Positions 45,309 through 55,178 are shown, counted from the stretch's first letter. The stretch: DNA of 64,000 nt from Riptortus pedestris (GCA_019009955.1 CM032228.1:174878501-174942500); one strand, 5' to 3'. Notes: generated by a model from the letters alone, not told the origin. Program-made: numbers and translations.

Positions 45309-45515
45309 GTGTCAACTCAAAAAGATTTAAAAATCATCCAATGTGATGTATGCCGGAAAATAAATGAGTTAAGTTGGGAGATAGATTCACAATGTAGCCA
45401 CAATGATAACAGATTGTTTACCTGCAAACAACAGAGCTCTTGGTTTACTAGCATTGTTAACTCGCAGAAATGTTATTACTATTCGTCAATGATTGCAGAA
45501 ACCATTTTAGACTAA
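45309..45515 (+). CDS. Cys-patterned exon-like frame, right-arm copy (CW-finger-like)
   Basis: The same block as 42806-43035 on the other arm: STQKDLKIIQCDVCRKINEL and following, stop at 45513. Over 68 residues only one differs (FTS here, FTG in the left arm). The block is preceded by a T11 tract and ACTCAAAAAG. The methionine start is probably not real. Confidence 0.35.
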   Translation: MSTQKDLKIIQCDVCRKINELSWEIDSQCSHNDNRLFTCKQQSSWFTSIVNSQKCYYYSSMIAETILD

Positions 45516-45520
45516 TTTTA

Positions 45521-45786
45521 CCTGCATTGCACGACAAGAGGATCCCGACACCCACCAACAGTGAGCAACCACGAAGCCCAAGCACCACCGGAGACCCACA
45601 GCCGGGAGACTGAACCAACCAATGGGATGCGGGCTACGACCAAGACCCGGACCACGGCAGGTATAAAACCAACTGGATTACAAGATGCTCTCATTCTCTA
45701 CTCCTGTAGAAGCCATCACACGATGTGCGAAAGCTCGGCAACGATGAAAATTAAGACACGGTCCAACCCGGAAGAAGTTTTTGTAC
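45521..45786 (+). mobile_element. third Penelope 3' fragment, abutting the inverted repeat
   Basis: CCTGCATTGCACGACAAGAG to GAAGAAGTTTTTGTACATA matches the last coding codons and 3' region of the plus copy. It starts on the base after the right arm ends. Its frame has lost the element's stop context, and the hammerhead core is CTGTAGA (45704-45710) instead of CTGAAGA. Confidence 0.88.
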
Positions 45787-45833
45787 ATAAATTAAAACTT
45801 ATCACGATTACACACCCACATACATTCACAGAC

Positions 45834-45841
45834 TCTCTCTC

Positions 45842-45907
<66 letters not shown>

Positions 45908-45911
45908 ACAG
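45834..45911. repeat. (CT)n-(CA)n compound microsatellite
   Basis: A pure CT tract runs to about 45882, followed by a pure CA tract to 45911. Confidence 0.95.
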
Positions 45912-46300
45912 GAATTTATATATTTTTAAAATTTTTGTGAATTTACTTATGCTTTGTGTATATGATGATGTCTTTAAGATGTTCATGTATAGTGGCTATG
46001 TATGGTCTGCTATCAATAATACATGTCGGTGATAGGGTATCTGTATATGATTTTGTCTCTTGAAGGAAGAGTTCAATTGTAAACATTTAGATCGCTCTCT
46101 TTTAGCCATTAAATATATACGAGCAAGATAGGATTGGCCTTGAGGGAGCCTTGTTAAAATTACAACTTCTCTCTGTGAATAACTTGCAATCTTATTAGAT
46201 CATGAGAACATTGGCGATAAGACAAAATAACCTTAGTTTATTGTACATTAACATCAATCTTGGGGGACCCGTTTAGTCAGTTTCTAGCCGAGTTAGCCCT
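45912..46300. other. AT-rich interval, no gene seen
   Basis: No recognised element. Confidence 0.4.
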
Positions 46301-46415
46301 ATTAGATTTCCCTTGAGGGAAATTAGCTACTGAGGTCGTACTCATGACGCGATTTTCTTCTTCAAATGTCCATCGATCCTACCCAGGAGATGACGAAAAT
46401 GAGGTCCGTTCAAAA

Positions 46416-46469
<54 letters not shown>

Positions 46470-46479
46470 TTTTGAACGG

Positions 46480-46521
<42 letters not shown>
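46301..46521 (+). mobile_element. HINE 5' part with inverted HINE stub and two (TA)n tracts
   Basis: ATTAGATTTCCCTTGAGGG, GGTCGTACTCATGACGCG, GAGGTCCGTTCAAAACTGTA, then (TA)n 46420-46466. The complementary TACAGTTTTGAACGGCGGA (46464-46482) and a second (TA)n follow, which runs directly into the Helitron end at 46522. The HINE 3' half is absent. Confidence 0.75.
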
Positions 46522-46523
<2 letters not shown>

Positions 46524-47822
46524 ATTCGCCCGGGAATTCATTTGAGGCTGAATGGTTATGATATTTTTTTGGCAAGGCTTTACTATGCACACTATTTTGA
46601 CATTTACCCGTCCATTGTTTAGGGTTTATACCCGTTGTTGCTATTTGTAAATAATAAAATTAATTTTTTATGTAAGACTTCACTGTCCTCCATATTGTCA
46701 TATTTCCCGTCTCCTGTGCATTAGGCATAGATTTCAGTTATTAAGGACAAAATATTAACGTAGATTTGAATTAATTTTTCCCGGTTAGGTACCTGATAGT
46801 TCAAATTGGAATGAATTGTTGAGCATATCAATATTTCTACGCAAATTACTTGCCCCACACATTGTTCCTGGAGAAATGTATAAAACAAAAGTTAATCTAA
46901 ATATCAAAGTAAACAACTTTTGTTATGTGTATATATGTCTAAAAACAAATAGACAATGAAATATCGCGAATTTTTATTTCAGGCCTTCCTTATAACCCCC
47001 ACTCCCGTTCGAACCTAAAAATATTAATATAGCTTATAATCATGGAAGAATTAATGCTAATTGACAATACCGAGTTTTGTTAAGTTCGGTTCAATCGTTA
47101 GCGCCCAATAAAATAGTTGACTCCCGCTTTAGTTTATAGTGTATATCTCGTTTATACTTTGTTAAAAGACAAAAATGAATATCACAAAAGTTACTCTAAA
47201 TAACAGAATAAACAACTTTTGTTATGTTCATATTTGCCGAAAAACGAATAGAAAACGAAATACCGCTATTTTTAAATTCAGGCCTCCCTTACAACCCCCA
47301 CTCCTGCCCGTCCCTAGAAATGTTGGTATTGCTCGTTATAATGAAAGCGTTAGTGCTAATACACATACCGAGTTTTATTTATTTCGGTTGGGTCTTTTGT
47401 CCCAAATAAAACTGTTCACTTCCGCTATAGGTTTTAGCGTATATCTCGTTTATAATTCGGTATAAAAAATAAATGTATATACCAAAAGTTACTCTTAATA
47501 ACAAAATAAACAACTTTTGTTATTTTTATATTTGCCGAAAAACCAATAGGAAACGAAATATCGCTATTTTTAATTTCTGACTTTCCTTATAATCCCCACT
47601 CCTGTTCGTCTCAGAGGATATTAATATAGCCTAAAGTCTAAGTTGGGTTAGTTGTAATATACATACCAAGTTTCATAAAATTTGGTTCAGCCGTTTATGC
47701 GTGAAAATATAACAAACAAACAAACAGAGACGAAAGAAACAAAATGCAGTTATGGTGTCTATGACATGTGAAACGAAAAGTTATCGTGAAATTTTTTGGA
47801 AAAAACCACAGACAGAGGTTAC

Positions 47823-47880
<58 letters not shown>
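46522..47880 (-). mobile_element. Helitron H2, minus strand, 3' tip lost
   Basis: The plus strand begins GATTCGCCCGGGAATTCATT, i.e. the Helitron 3' hairpin region without the final CTAG. It continues through TTGAGGCTGAATGG and TTGGCAAGGCTTTACT and ends with CAGAGGTTACAATTTTATAT, the 5' terminus merging into (TA)n 47828-47880. It contains three tandem units of about 298 bp (GATATTTC-type markers at 46963, 47261 and 47560 in inverse orientation). Frames within it are spurious. Confidence 0.82.
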
Positions 47881-47883
<3 letters not shown>

Positions 47884-47884
<1 letters not shown>

Positions 47885-48175
47885 TAGCCAAGGTTCCCGG
47901 CTTCGCTCGGGAAATCATTTGAGACGGAAAGATTTTATTTTGTTTTGGCTTCTATGTGTAGAACTGATCTTCCTGTCTAGGCGCACTTTTCCCCGTAAGG
48001 GTCCCTCGGGCGACTTATGGAAAAAAAAATTTTGGTTTGAAGAATAAATGAAAATAAGTCTCTAATCATTCCCTCTCCACTGTTTGACAGACCGTGAATA
48101 ATTCAAATCGTAATCATGGATAGCATTTATTATAATTAAATATCATCTATAATGCACGTATTTTGTATATACAAT
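47884..48175 (-). mobile_element. Helitron H3, 3' terminal fragment
   Basis: CTAG (47884-47887), then CCAAGGTT, hairpin CCCGG...CGGG (47896-47911), AAATCATTTGAGACGGAA. The body shares AGAATAAATGAAAATAAGTC and AGCATTTATTATAATTAAAT with H5 at 57 kb. It ends where the H4 terminus begins. Confidence 0.8.
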
Positions 48176-48905
48176 CTAGCTAATATACCCGGCAATGCCC
48201 AGGAAATCATCATTGACTGACTAATGATTGTATTTTTATAGAAAATCGTTGAAAAACCAATTGGAATCGGAATATCACAATTTTTCATTTCAGGCCTCCC
48301 TCATAACCCCCACTCCCGTTTGGACCTAAAAATTTTAATATATCTTATAATCATGGAAGAATTAATGCTAATTCACATTCCGAGTATTTTTAAGTTGGTT
48401 CAATAGTTAGTGCCCAACAAAATTGTTGACTCCGGCTATAATTTTTAGTGTATGACGCCTTTATACTTCGGTATACGACGATAGTGTATATTACAAAAGT
48501 TTCTCTAAATAACAAAATAAACAACATTTGTTATGTGCATATTTCCGGGAACCCCAATAGGAAACGAATTATCACTATTTTTAATTTCAGGCCTTCCTTA
48601 CTACACCCACTCCTGCCCGTCCCTAGAAATCTCGGTAGGGCTTAAGATAATTAAGAAATAATAAATATACCGAGTTTTATTTAGTCCTGTGGAGTCTTTT
48701 GTGCCAAATTATATTGTTGACTCCCGCTATATTTTTTACCGTATAACGCATTTACACTTCGGTATACGACGAAAGTATATATAAAAAAAGTTACTCTGAA
48801 TAACAAAATAAACAACTTTTGTTATGTAAATATTTACCGAAAAACCAATACGAAACGAAATATCGCTATTTTTAATTTCAGGTCTCCCTTATAACCCCCA
48901 CTCCT
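48176..48905 (-). mobile_element. Helitron H4, 5'-truncated, minus strand
   Basis: CTAG (48176-48179), CTAATATA, degenerate hairpin CCCGGCAATGCCCAGG, AAATCATC. It continues directly into tandem units of about 295 bp, with markers at 48272, 48569 and 48859. The 5' end is replaced at 48906 by a HINE. Confidence 0.78.
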
Positions 48906-49468
48906 AAGTATTGTTATATATATTTATTCTCTATCTTGAATACTAACCGAGTTATTTGCATTTTTCAGTTTTCAGCCTTTAGAAAACCCACACTTCTACT
49001 CATGTTACATAAACGATACTCGGTTATGTAATACATCACATCATTCGAAGTTTAAATACCAAATATTGTTCTCAAGAGACATTTATTTTACGAGATAGAT
49101 GCAATTATGTTCTGTTGACCCCCCCCCCCCTTCTTAAGTTTTTGCACTACTTAAATTTGATTGATTGAGATAAAAATTATTCCGATTCATTTTAAATTAC
49201 AGTACTAGATATAGTAGATAGTTTTCAATAAAATTAATAGGTTATATTCAGATATATTACAGTAATTGTTTTTCTTTCCGGCAAGAAGTTGGCAGAACTG
49301 TTTGTTTACATTTCAGATGCTTCTCGTAGGAAGGTTTCTTATAACCGTTTGTATTTATTCACTTAATATTGACGGTGGTGTTGTGTTAGCAGTATCTAGA
49401 TTTATCTATTATATAAATTTCACGTGCGAAATCTGCTTAGTTTACGCAGCCCCTGCGTGACGCACTGT
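48906..49468 (+). mobile_element. HINE-type element, 3' half of long variant
   Basis: Enters at AAGTATTGTTATATATATTT and runs through ATACTAACCGAGTTATTTGC, a C-run (49121-49130), CAGTACTAGATATAGTAGAT and GGTGGTGTTGTGTTAGCAG, to TTCACGTGCGAAATCTGCTT and ACGCAGCCCCTGCGTGACG. Confidence 0.78.
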
Positions 49469-49561
49469 ATTTTGATGAAATGTGCTACAACTACAATAAC
49501 GGAAGTTAATGTTAAAAGCAACTGGAAGTAACCTTAAGGATACTACTTTCACAACAATCAT

Positions 49562-49779
49562 TATTATTTATTAATGTCTACTTTTTGCGACTACAGCTAA
49601 TTGGGACAGGATTTCTACAGGTTACCACCCTTTCCTAGCCAGGGTGGGACTAAGGATTTTATTTAAGTTCGTCACTAAATAAATTCCTATTTGCCCAGGC
49701 GAGAATCGAACTCGCCACTCTAGGTTTACCATATGATATCAAGACCTACGCCTTATCTCACATGGCTAACCTGAGCCCC
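49562..49779 (-). mobile_element. tRNA-derived SINE, near full length
   Basis: On the minus strand: GGGGCTCAGGTTAGCCATGT, GAGATAAGGCGTAGG, GGTAAACCTAGAGTGG, B-box GGCGAGTTCGATTCTCGCC, ATTTAGTGACGAAC, CCCACCCTGGCTAGG and a TTAATAAATAATAA tail. Part of the right copy of the inverted duplication; the left copy keeps only the tail. Confidence 0.88.
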
Positions 49780-50631
49780 GACACAACAATTAATGTTTAC
49801 TCTTTTAGAGGAGTTGAGTTATCCTCATAAATGTAAAATACGTTAAATTTCTAAATCATTTAAAGAAAACAATGCTTAAGAAGATTGAAAGTGAGGGAGA
49901 GGTGTATCCAGTAATTTCTGATATTAATTAAAGTTGCTCCATTAATGTGTTAAACATATAAACATAACAGAGCATGTATAAATACAACTCTGAATATAAA
50001 GTTCTATCTTCGACATACATCTTTAAAAACGGCTTTTAAATGAATACAATAACTACAATTGTACTTGGGGGAAAATAAATGTTTATTCTTACATAGTACA
50101 TAATAAAAAATGCTAACCGTAATTATGATTGTTATGGACCATATTGTTTTAAAAAATGAATTGGTGAAAAATACCTCTATTGCGCCTCCTCTGATGTCCC
50201 GAGTTACGATGGTATCTTAGCTAGTTATGAAAAAACACAATTTTCTAAAAGGTTAATTTACGTTATTTTGTTAATACTATACTATATTATATATATATAT
50301 ATATATAGATATAAAGATCATCAGGAAGTAGGGAATCAAGCAGACAAGAAGGAAAAATTTCCGTAAGAAAAATAATCCCATCTTACATGAACTTGAATAA
50401 GTTCAAATATATTTATGAAATTAGAGATTATAAAATTAAATTAATTATATTTTAAGGATAGTAATGAAAATGCATTATATAAATAAAGCTAACTTTGCAA
50501 GGCTCAAAACAGTTTAATGACTAGAGTAGTAAAGATGGAGACCAGCTGTAGTCTTATATCAGAAATTTGTGGCTTATTTATTAATTACTACGGCAAACGG
50601 TATAAGTTCAAAACAGACTACCCCCTTATGC
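49780..50631. other. AT-rich interval absent from the left duplicate
   Basis: Lies between the SINE and the GC-richer module in the right copy; nothing equivalent is present at 30690-30697. It has a short (TA)n at 50285-50308 and no coding motif. Confidence 0.55.
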
Positions 50632-51010
50632 TATGTTTTGCCTTCTGCGTTCTAGGTGAATTCAACATCTTTCAATGTTATATGCCAGCCACCAGAAGAA
50701 GAGAGTAAAAATATCGTTCCGTTGAGTCAACAGTTGCGAGCCAAAAATAATTTTTGGACTTTTTTTTTTTTCTGTAGGAGGAAAGAGAAATCACTAGAAG
50801 CATTTACTAGATGAGTTGTCTGCGTTGAGCCGAGGGATAGAAGAGCAATACTGCAGCAAGGCAGGGCTTGGCGAGGCACGGAGCTGAGGGCATTAGCAAG
50901 GTATGAGACGGGATTAGCGGATTACCGTAGTAAATACGGTGGCAGATCGGCCATCCATTCGCACAGCACGGACCATGGCGATTCGATTCCCCAAGCCATT
51001 CATACTCTTT
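50632..51010 (-). repeat. GC-richer module, right copy of inverted duplication
   Basis: CTTCTGCGTTCTAGGTGAAT to AAGCCATTCATACTCTTTC is the reverse complement of 30306-30690 with few differences. Confidence 0.78.
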
Positions 51011-51842
51011 CAAAAGTCCGTCACGCAGTGGCTAAGCAGATTTCCCGCGTGAAGTTTAATAATAGATAAATCTACATACCGGTAACACAATACCACTTTG
51101 AATATTAAGTGAATAAATACAAACGATAATAAGAAACTTCCAGACGGGAATCATCTGAAATGTAAACAAACAGTGCCTACTTCTTACCGGAAAGAAAAAC
51201 AATTATTGTAATATATCAGAATATAACGTATCTATTTGATTGAAAACTTTTTACTATATCTAGTACTGTAATTTATAATGAACAAAAATAATTTTTATCT
51301 CAATCAATCAAATGTAAGTAGTCCAAAAACCTAAGGAGGGAGGGGGGTAACCTGAACATATTTGCATGTATCTCGTATAATAAATGTCAATGGAAAACAA
51401 TATCTGGTATTTAAGCTTCGAATGATGTGGTTTATTACATAACCGAGTATTGTTTATGTAACAAGAGTAGAATTGGGGGTTTGCTGAAGGCTGAAAACTG
51501 AAAATGCAAATATCTTAATGTTTTCAAGATAGTAACGGAGATATTTCGAATTTTCAAAATTCTCCACTTCTGACCCCCCCCCCCCTTCCACTGGTCCTAT
51601 TTCAGCCGTTAACGAACTTGATCTTTCTTTTTACATAAAACCGCTATATATCGAGTTTGGTAATGACTAAACAATAATTGTGACCGCTAGAGCGGTAACA
51701 GACATATATATATATATATATATATACAGTTTTGAACGGACCTCGTCATCTCCTAGGATCGATGAACATTTGAAGACAAATTTCGAAAATCGCGTCACGA
51801 GTAAGACCTCAATAGCTGATTTTCCTTAAGGGACATCTGCTA
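51011..51842 (-). mobile_element. HINE-type element, long variant, minus strand
   Basis: AAAAGTCCGTCACGCAGTGG at the start (3' end of the element), then GCAGATTTCCCGCGTGAAG, the long-variant segment with TACTATATCTAGTACTGTAA, a C-run (51573-51584), (TA)n 51703-51726 and GCTGATTTTCCTTAAGGGAC, ATCTGCTAAAA at the end. The region to about 51520 is paired with 29750-30305. Confidence 0.8.
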
Positions 51843-52084
51843 AAACAAATACATATAGAAATATATAAAAAAAGGTACGCTCCTGAAGAGGTGTGTAAAG
51901 TAATCAGATTTTCCACATCCTGTTAGCACTCTTGTAATCTCATCTCAGCGCACATATTCTCTATTTATATGTAAGAAGCACATGAGTAGCAGAAGGGATG
52001 GGTATGGGGGGGGGGGTTACCGCCGGCAGAAAACAAGAAAGTATCAATAAGCTCGCTCAATCCTTGAGTTACGAAAAACTCAGA
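51843..52084. other. spacer with G-run
   Basis: GGTATGGGGGGGGGGG-type run at about 52004-52017; otherwise AT-rich and unrecognised. Confidence 0.4.
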
Positions 52085-52629
52085 GAACAACAATTTTAGA
52101 ACGTCAATAGTTTAACAAGATTGGTTCTATAACATTTTTCAATATGACTCATAATAACGGAGATATTTTAAATGTTCGAATTCTCCACTCTCCTCGACCC
52201 CTCCCCCTCTGTATATGGTCTGATTTCAGCCATTATTTACTATGTACGTGAGTGTTGAATTATACGGTAAAACATCGATTGTGGTATAGATCAAGTAAGC
52301 ATTTTCGAGTAAAAAAGTAAAATCACTATTGGTGACGGGATCACCTAAAGTATTTGCATTTATCTCACAAATTAATAGTTTTATGAGAACAATATTTCAA
52401 TTTAACCTTCAAATAAAGTGCTTCATGAGATAACTGCTTATTATTAATATGACATGTGGGAGTGGGGTTTACTGAAGGGTGAAAACTAATAAATGCAAAA
52501 ATGTATATAACAACATTTATAGAACCTTAAATTTGCAATAGGATTGGCTCTATATATTTTTTCGATCCGACGTATAATAACGGATAACAGATTTTCCTTT
52601 AGCTTGAGGTTGTACTCATGACGTCGAAG

Positions 52630-52698
<69 letters not shown>

Positions 52699-52700
52699 CT
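52085..52700 (-). mobile_element. diverged HINE relative, subfamily B, minus strand
   Basis: TTAACAAGATTGGTTCTATA, ACTCATAATAACGGAGATAT, CATCGATTGTGGTATAGATC, TTTGCATTTATCTCACAAAT, GGTTTACTGAAGGGTGAAAA and (TA)n 52634-52694. These are the HINE blocks in inverse orientation plus a B-specific segment (GATTTTGGTATAGATCAAGT-like) also found at 52735-53299 and 53933-54632. Confidence 0.65.
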
Positions 52701-52734
52701 GAACCCCAACTAATTTCAGATTCCATTTCAGCCA

Positions 52735-53299
52735 ATAACAAATATGTACTCTATTGTTGAGTGAAAAAGGGCAATTATCGAGTAGGTATAAATAAAATAA
52801 TCATTTTTGTGTAAAGAATGAAACGATTTCAGTCGTTATTGACTATGAACATGAGTGTTGAATTAAACGGTAAAATATCGATTTTGGTATAGATCAAGTA
52901 AACATTTTCGAGTAAAGAAGTAAAATTACTATTGGTGACGTGATCACATAACGTATTTGTACGTATATCACAACATAAAAGTTTAGTGAAAACAATACGA
53001 TATCTAACCTTGGAATGAAGTGGTTCAGGGTATAACAGCTAATTAGTTATATGAAATGAGTAGTAGTATGGGTTTATGAAAAGCGGAAAACTATATAATA
53101 AGAATATCTCGAATAATATTCATGATATAGAAAATACGTATAGAGTAACATTTATGGATCATTCAATTTTTAATAAGATTTGTTCTTTACAATTTCGCGA
53201 TCTTAAGTATAATAACGAAGATATGTCGAATTTTCGAAATTTTCCTCTCTAAATCCACTTTTCCACTGGTCCGGTTTTAGTCATTAACGAACTTGATCT
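52735..53299 (-). mobile_element. diverged HINE relative, subfamily B, second copy
   Basis: CATGAGTGTTGAATTAAACG, GATTTTGGTATAGATCAAGT, ACTATTGGTGACGTGATCAC, AATTTTTAATAAGATTTGTT, CCACTGGTCCGGTTTTAGTC, AACGAACTTGATCTTT. Interrupted at 53299 by the solo LTR. Confidence 0.65.
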
Positions 53300-53826
53300 T
53301 TGTTGCGATACTGTTGCGAAAAGTACGTACATTAAAAAAATTAAACAGAATTAATCAAATATTTAAGGAGCCGACCAATGGAAGGACCATTGGCGCCAGA
53401 AGTATCTCGACTACGCCCATTTGGAATCTAGCCCATTCTTTATGATCTTAGCCCGGCGATAAAAGCGGCTCAGCTCGTCCAGAGCTAGTGAATAACAGAG
53501 CGTTCAGGTAACATTGTTTTATGTAAAGAACAGTGTAGTGACGTGTTTATGTAAAGAACAGTGCAGTTCCATGTTTATGTAAACAATACTGGGCTGTGAA
53601 GATCAGTGCAGTACCGTGTTTTTGTGAACTTCAGTGATGGTGAGTTATTGAACTGTGCAATAAGAAGTGAAGTTATCAGTGCATAATGTGAGTAGTAGTT
53701 AAGAATAATTGGCCATGTGTGTGGTACATTGTCAATTGTGCAGTGATAAAGCTTGTGTGTTTAGTTTTGCAATCCAAAAGAACTCTAATAAACAACGATA
53801 ATTATTTTTGTAATAAACGCAGCAAT
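53300..53826 (+). mobile_element. solo LTR of an LTR retrotransposon
   Basis: Starts TGTTGCGATACTGTTGCG and ends GTAATAAACGCAGCAATA, giving short inverted ends TGTTGC/GCAA(T)A. Inside: TATA-like GCGATAAAAGCGGC (about 53453-53466), CTAGTGAATAACAGAGCG, 28-bp tandem units from 53521 (ATGTAAAGAACAGTGTAGTG and following), GTGAGTTATTGAACTGTG, and an AATAAA-type polyadenylation signal near the end. It splits HINE sequence, so it is a later insertion. No gag/pol. No clear target duplication. It is related to 36420-36862 on the other strand. Confidence 0.68.
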
Positions 53827-53932
53827 ATAGTTTTGAACGGAACTCATTTTCATCATCTCCTGGGATCGATGGAGATTAGGATATACTTCGACGTCATGAG
53901 TACACCCTCAATAGCTCAAGGGAAATCTGCCA
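53827..53932 (-). mobile_element. HINE 5'-end fragment
   Basis: AGTTTTGAACGGAACTCATT, TCATCTCCTGGGATCGATGG, GACGTCATGAGTACACCCTC, AATAGCTCAAGGGAAATCTG: the left end of a HINE in minus orientation with part of the palindrome lost. Confidence 0.72.
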
Positions 53933-54632
53933 ACCATTATTATACGTCGGATCAAAAAAATATATAGAGCCAATCTTATTGTAAATTTAATGCTCTATAA
54001 ATGTTGTTATATACATTTTTGCATTTATTAGTTTTCACCCTTCAGTACACCCCTCTCCTACTCATGTCATATTAATAATAAGCAGATATCTCATGAAGCA
54101 CTTTATTTGAAGATCAAATTACAAATATTGTTCTCATTGAACTTTTAATTTGTGAGATAAATGCAAATACGTTATGCGATCACGTCACCAATCGTGATTT
54201 TACATCTTTACTCGAAAATGTTTACTTCATCTATGCCACAATCGATATTTTACCGTTTAATTCAGGACTCATGCTCATAGTCAATAATGGCTGTAGTCGG
54301 ACCAGGTACAGTGGGGGGAGGGGGGAGGAAGGTGGAGAATTCGAACATTAAAAATATCTCCTTTATTATGAGTCATAGTGAAAAATGTTATTGAACAAGT
54401 CTTGTTAAACTATTGATGCTTTGCAATTGTTGTTCTTTAGATTTTTTTGTAGCATATACGTATATTAAGGGTATTCGTAAACTTTTTTCAGCCTTCAGTG
54501 AACACCCACTATTAGTCATCGAAAGTTTCTTAATTAAATAAAATATATGGGGAGAACAAATCAATAGAGTGTCATACGAGCACGTGGGAAATCTGCTCAG
54601 TCAACGCAACCCCTAATTGACAGACATCTTAT
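53933..54632 (+). mobile_element. HINE relative, subfamily B, plus strand
   Basis: TATTATACGTCGGATCAAAA, CAATCTTATTGTAAATTTAA, TTAGTTTTCACCCTTCAGTA, AATCGTGATTTTACATCTTT, GGCTGTAGTCGGACCAGGTA, a G-rich block (54311-54334) and the terminus CACGTGGGAAATCTGCTCAG, CAACGCAACCCCTAATTGAC. The 3' hairpin is decayed. Inverted relative to 52085-52700. Confidence 0.68.
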
Positions 54633-55178
54633 TATACTCGATAGTACCGTTGATACAATAGACAGAGCAAAAATTTGTTCTATAAACAGGCCATGGTGTT
54701 ACCTGTTTTTTGGATTTCCGGGTGGGGTAAATTGTCCGAATTCTAGTAAACTCGGCGATAATTTTTCCAATACGATATTCCATATAACTTCTCAACTCTT
54801 CCTTCTTCTTTTCCATTATCAAGGTTCTTGAGAATTTCCAATAATATCGCATCGAAGCCGCTTTTTTATCTTCGATACTGGTAAGACATTAATAAGTAAC
54901 ATTTCTCCATCAAAATTATTCGAGAAGCCACTATTTCATAATTTTGAAACATTAAAAAGATACTTCAAGAAATGAACAAATTTTTTACATAAACTACATC
55001 CAAACTGTTCTTAAGAAATGTGGCAAAGGTATTATAAATGAGAGAGGTTGAGGGTGGAAGAGTACTGAATTGCTTTAATATGTTATTGGTATTGTTCAAG
55101 TGTTAAACTCTTACTTGAATAATCGTAAAACAAGGCATCCATAACATGCCCCTATTTCTAGCCTTTATTTTTACGCCA
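54633..55178. other. AT-rich interval, no gene seen
   Basis: No recognised element. Confidence 0.4.

Larger units (their letters stand above)
42801..45520. repeat. large inverted repeat (arms about 1.27 kb, 176-bp spacer)
   Basis: The left arm 42801-44073 is the reverse complement of the right arm 44249-45520. The register is constant: paired coordinates sum to 88321-88322 at both ends, so net indels are about 1 bp. Each arm contains the 3' half of a Penelope-like element and about 390 bp beyond it. The spacer 44074-44248 belongs to the plus-strand Penelope copy (RT end). The innermost match is at GGGCAGTTTGGA; the outermost is GACTAATTTTA (right) with TAAAATTAGTC (left). Confidence 0.92.

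Noticed and set aside
47175..47465. 96-residue frame in the Helitron tandem units
   Set aside because: It recurs with frame breaks in other units and shows no protein motif; a by-product of the 298-bp repeat.
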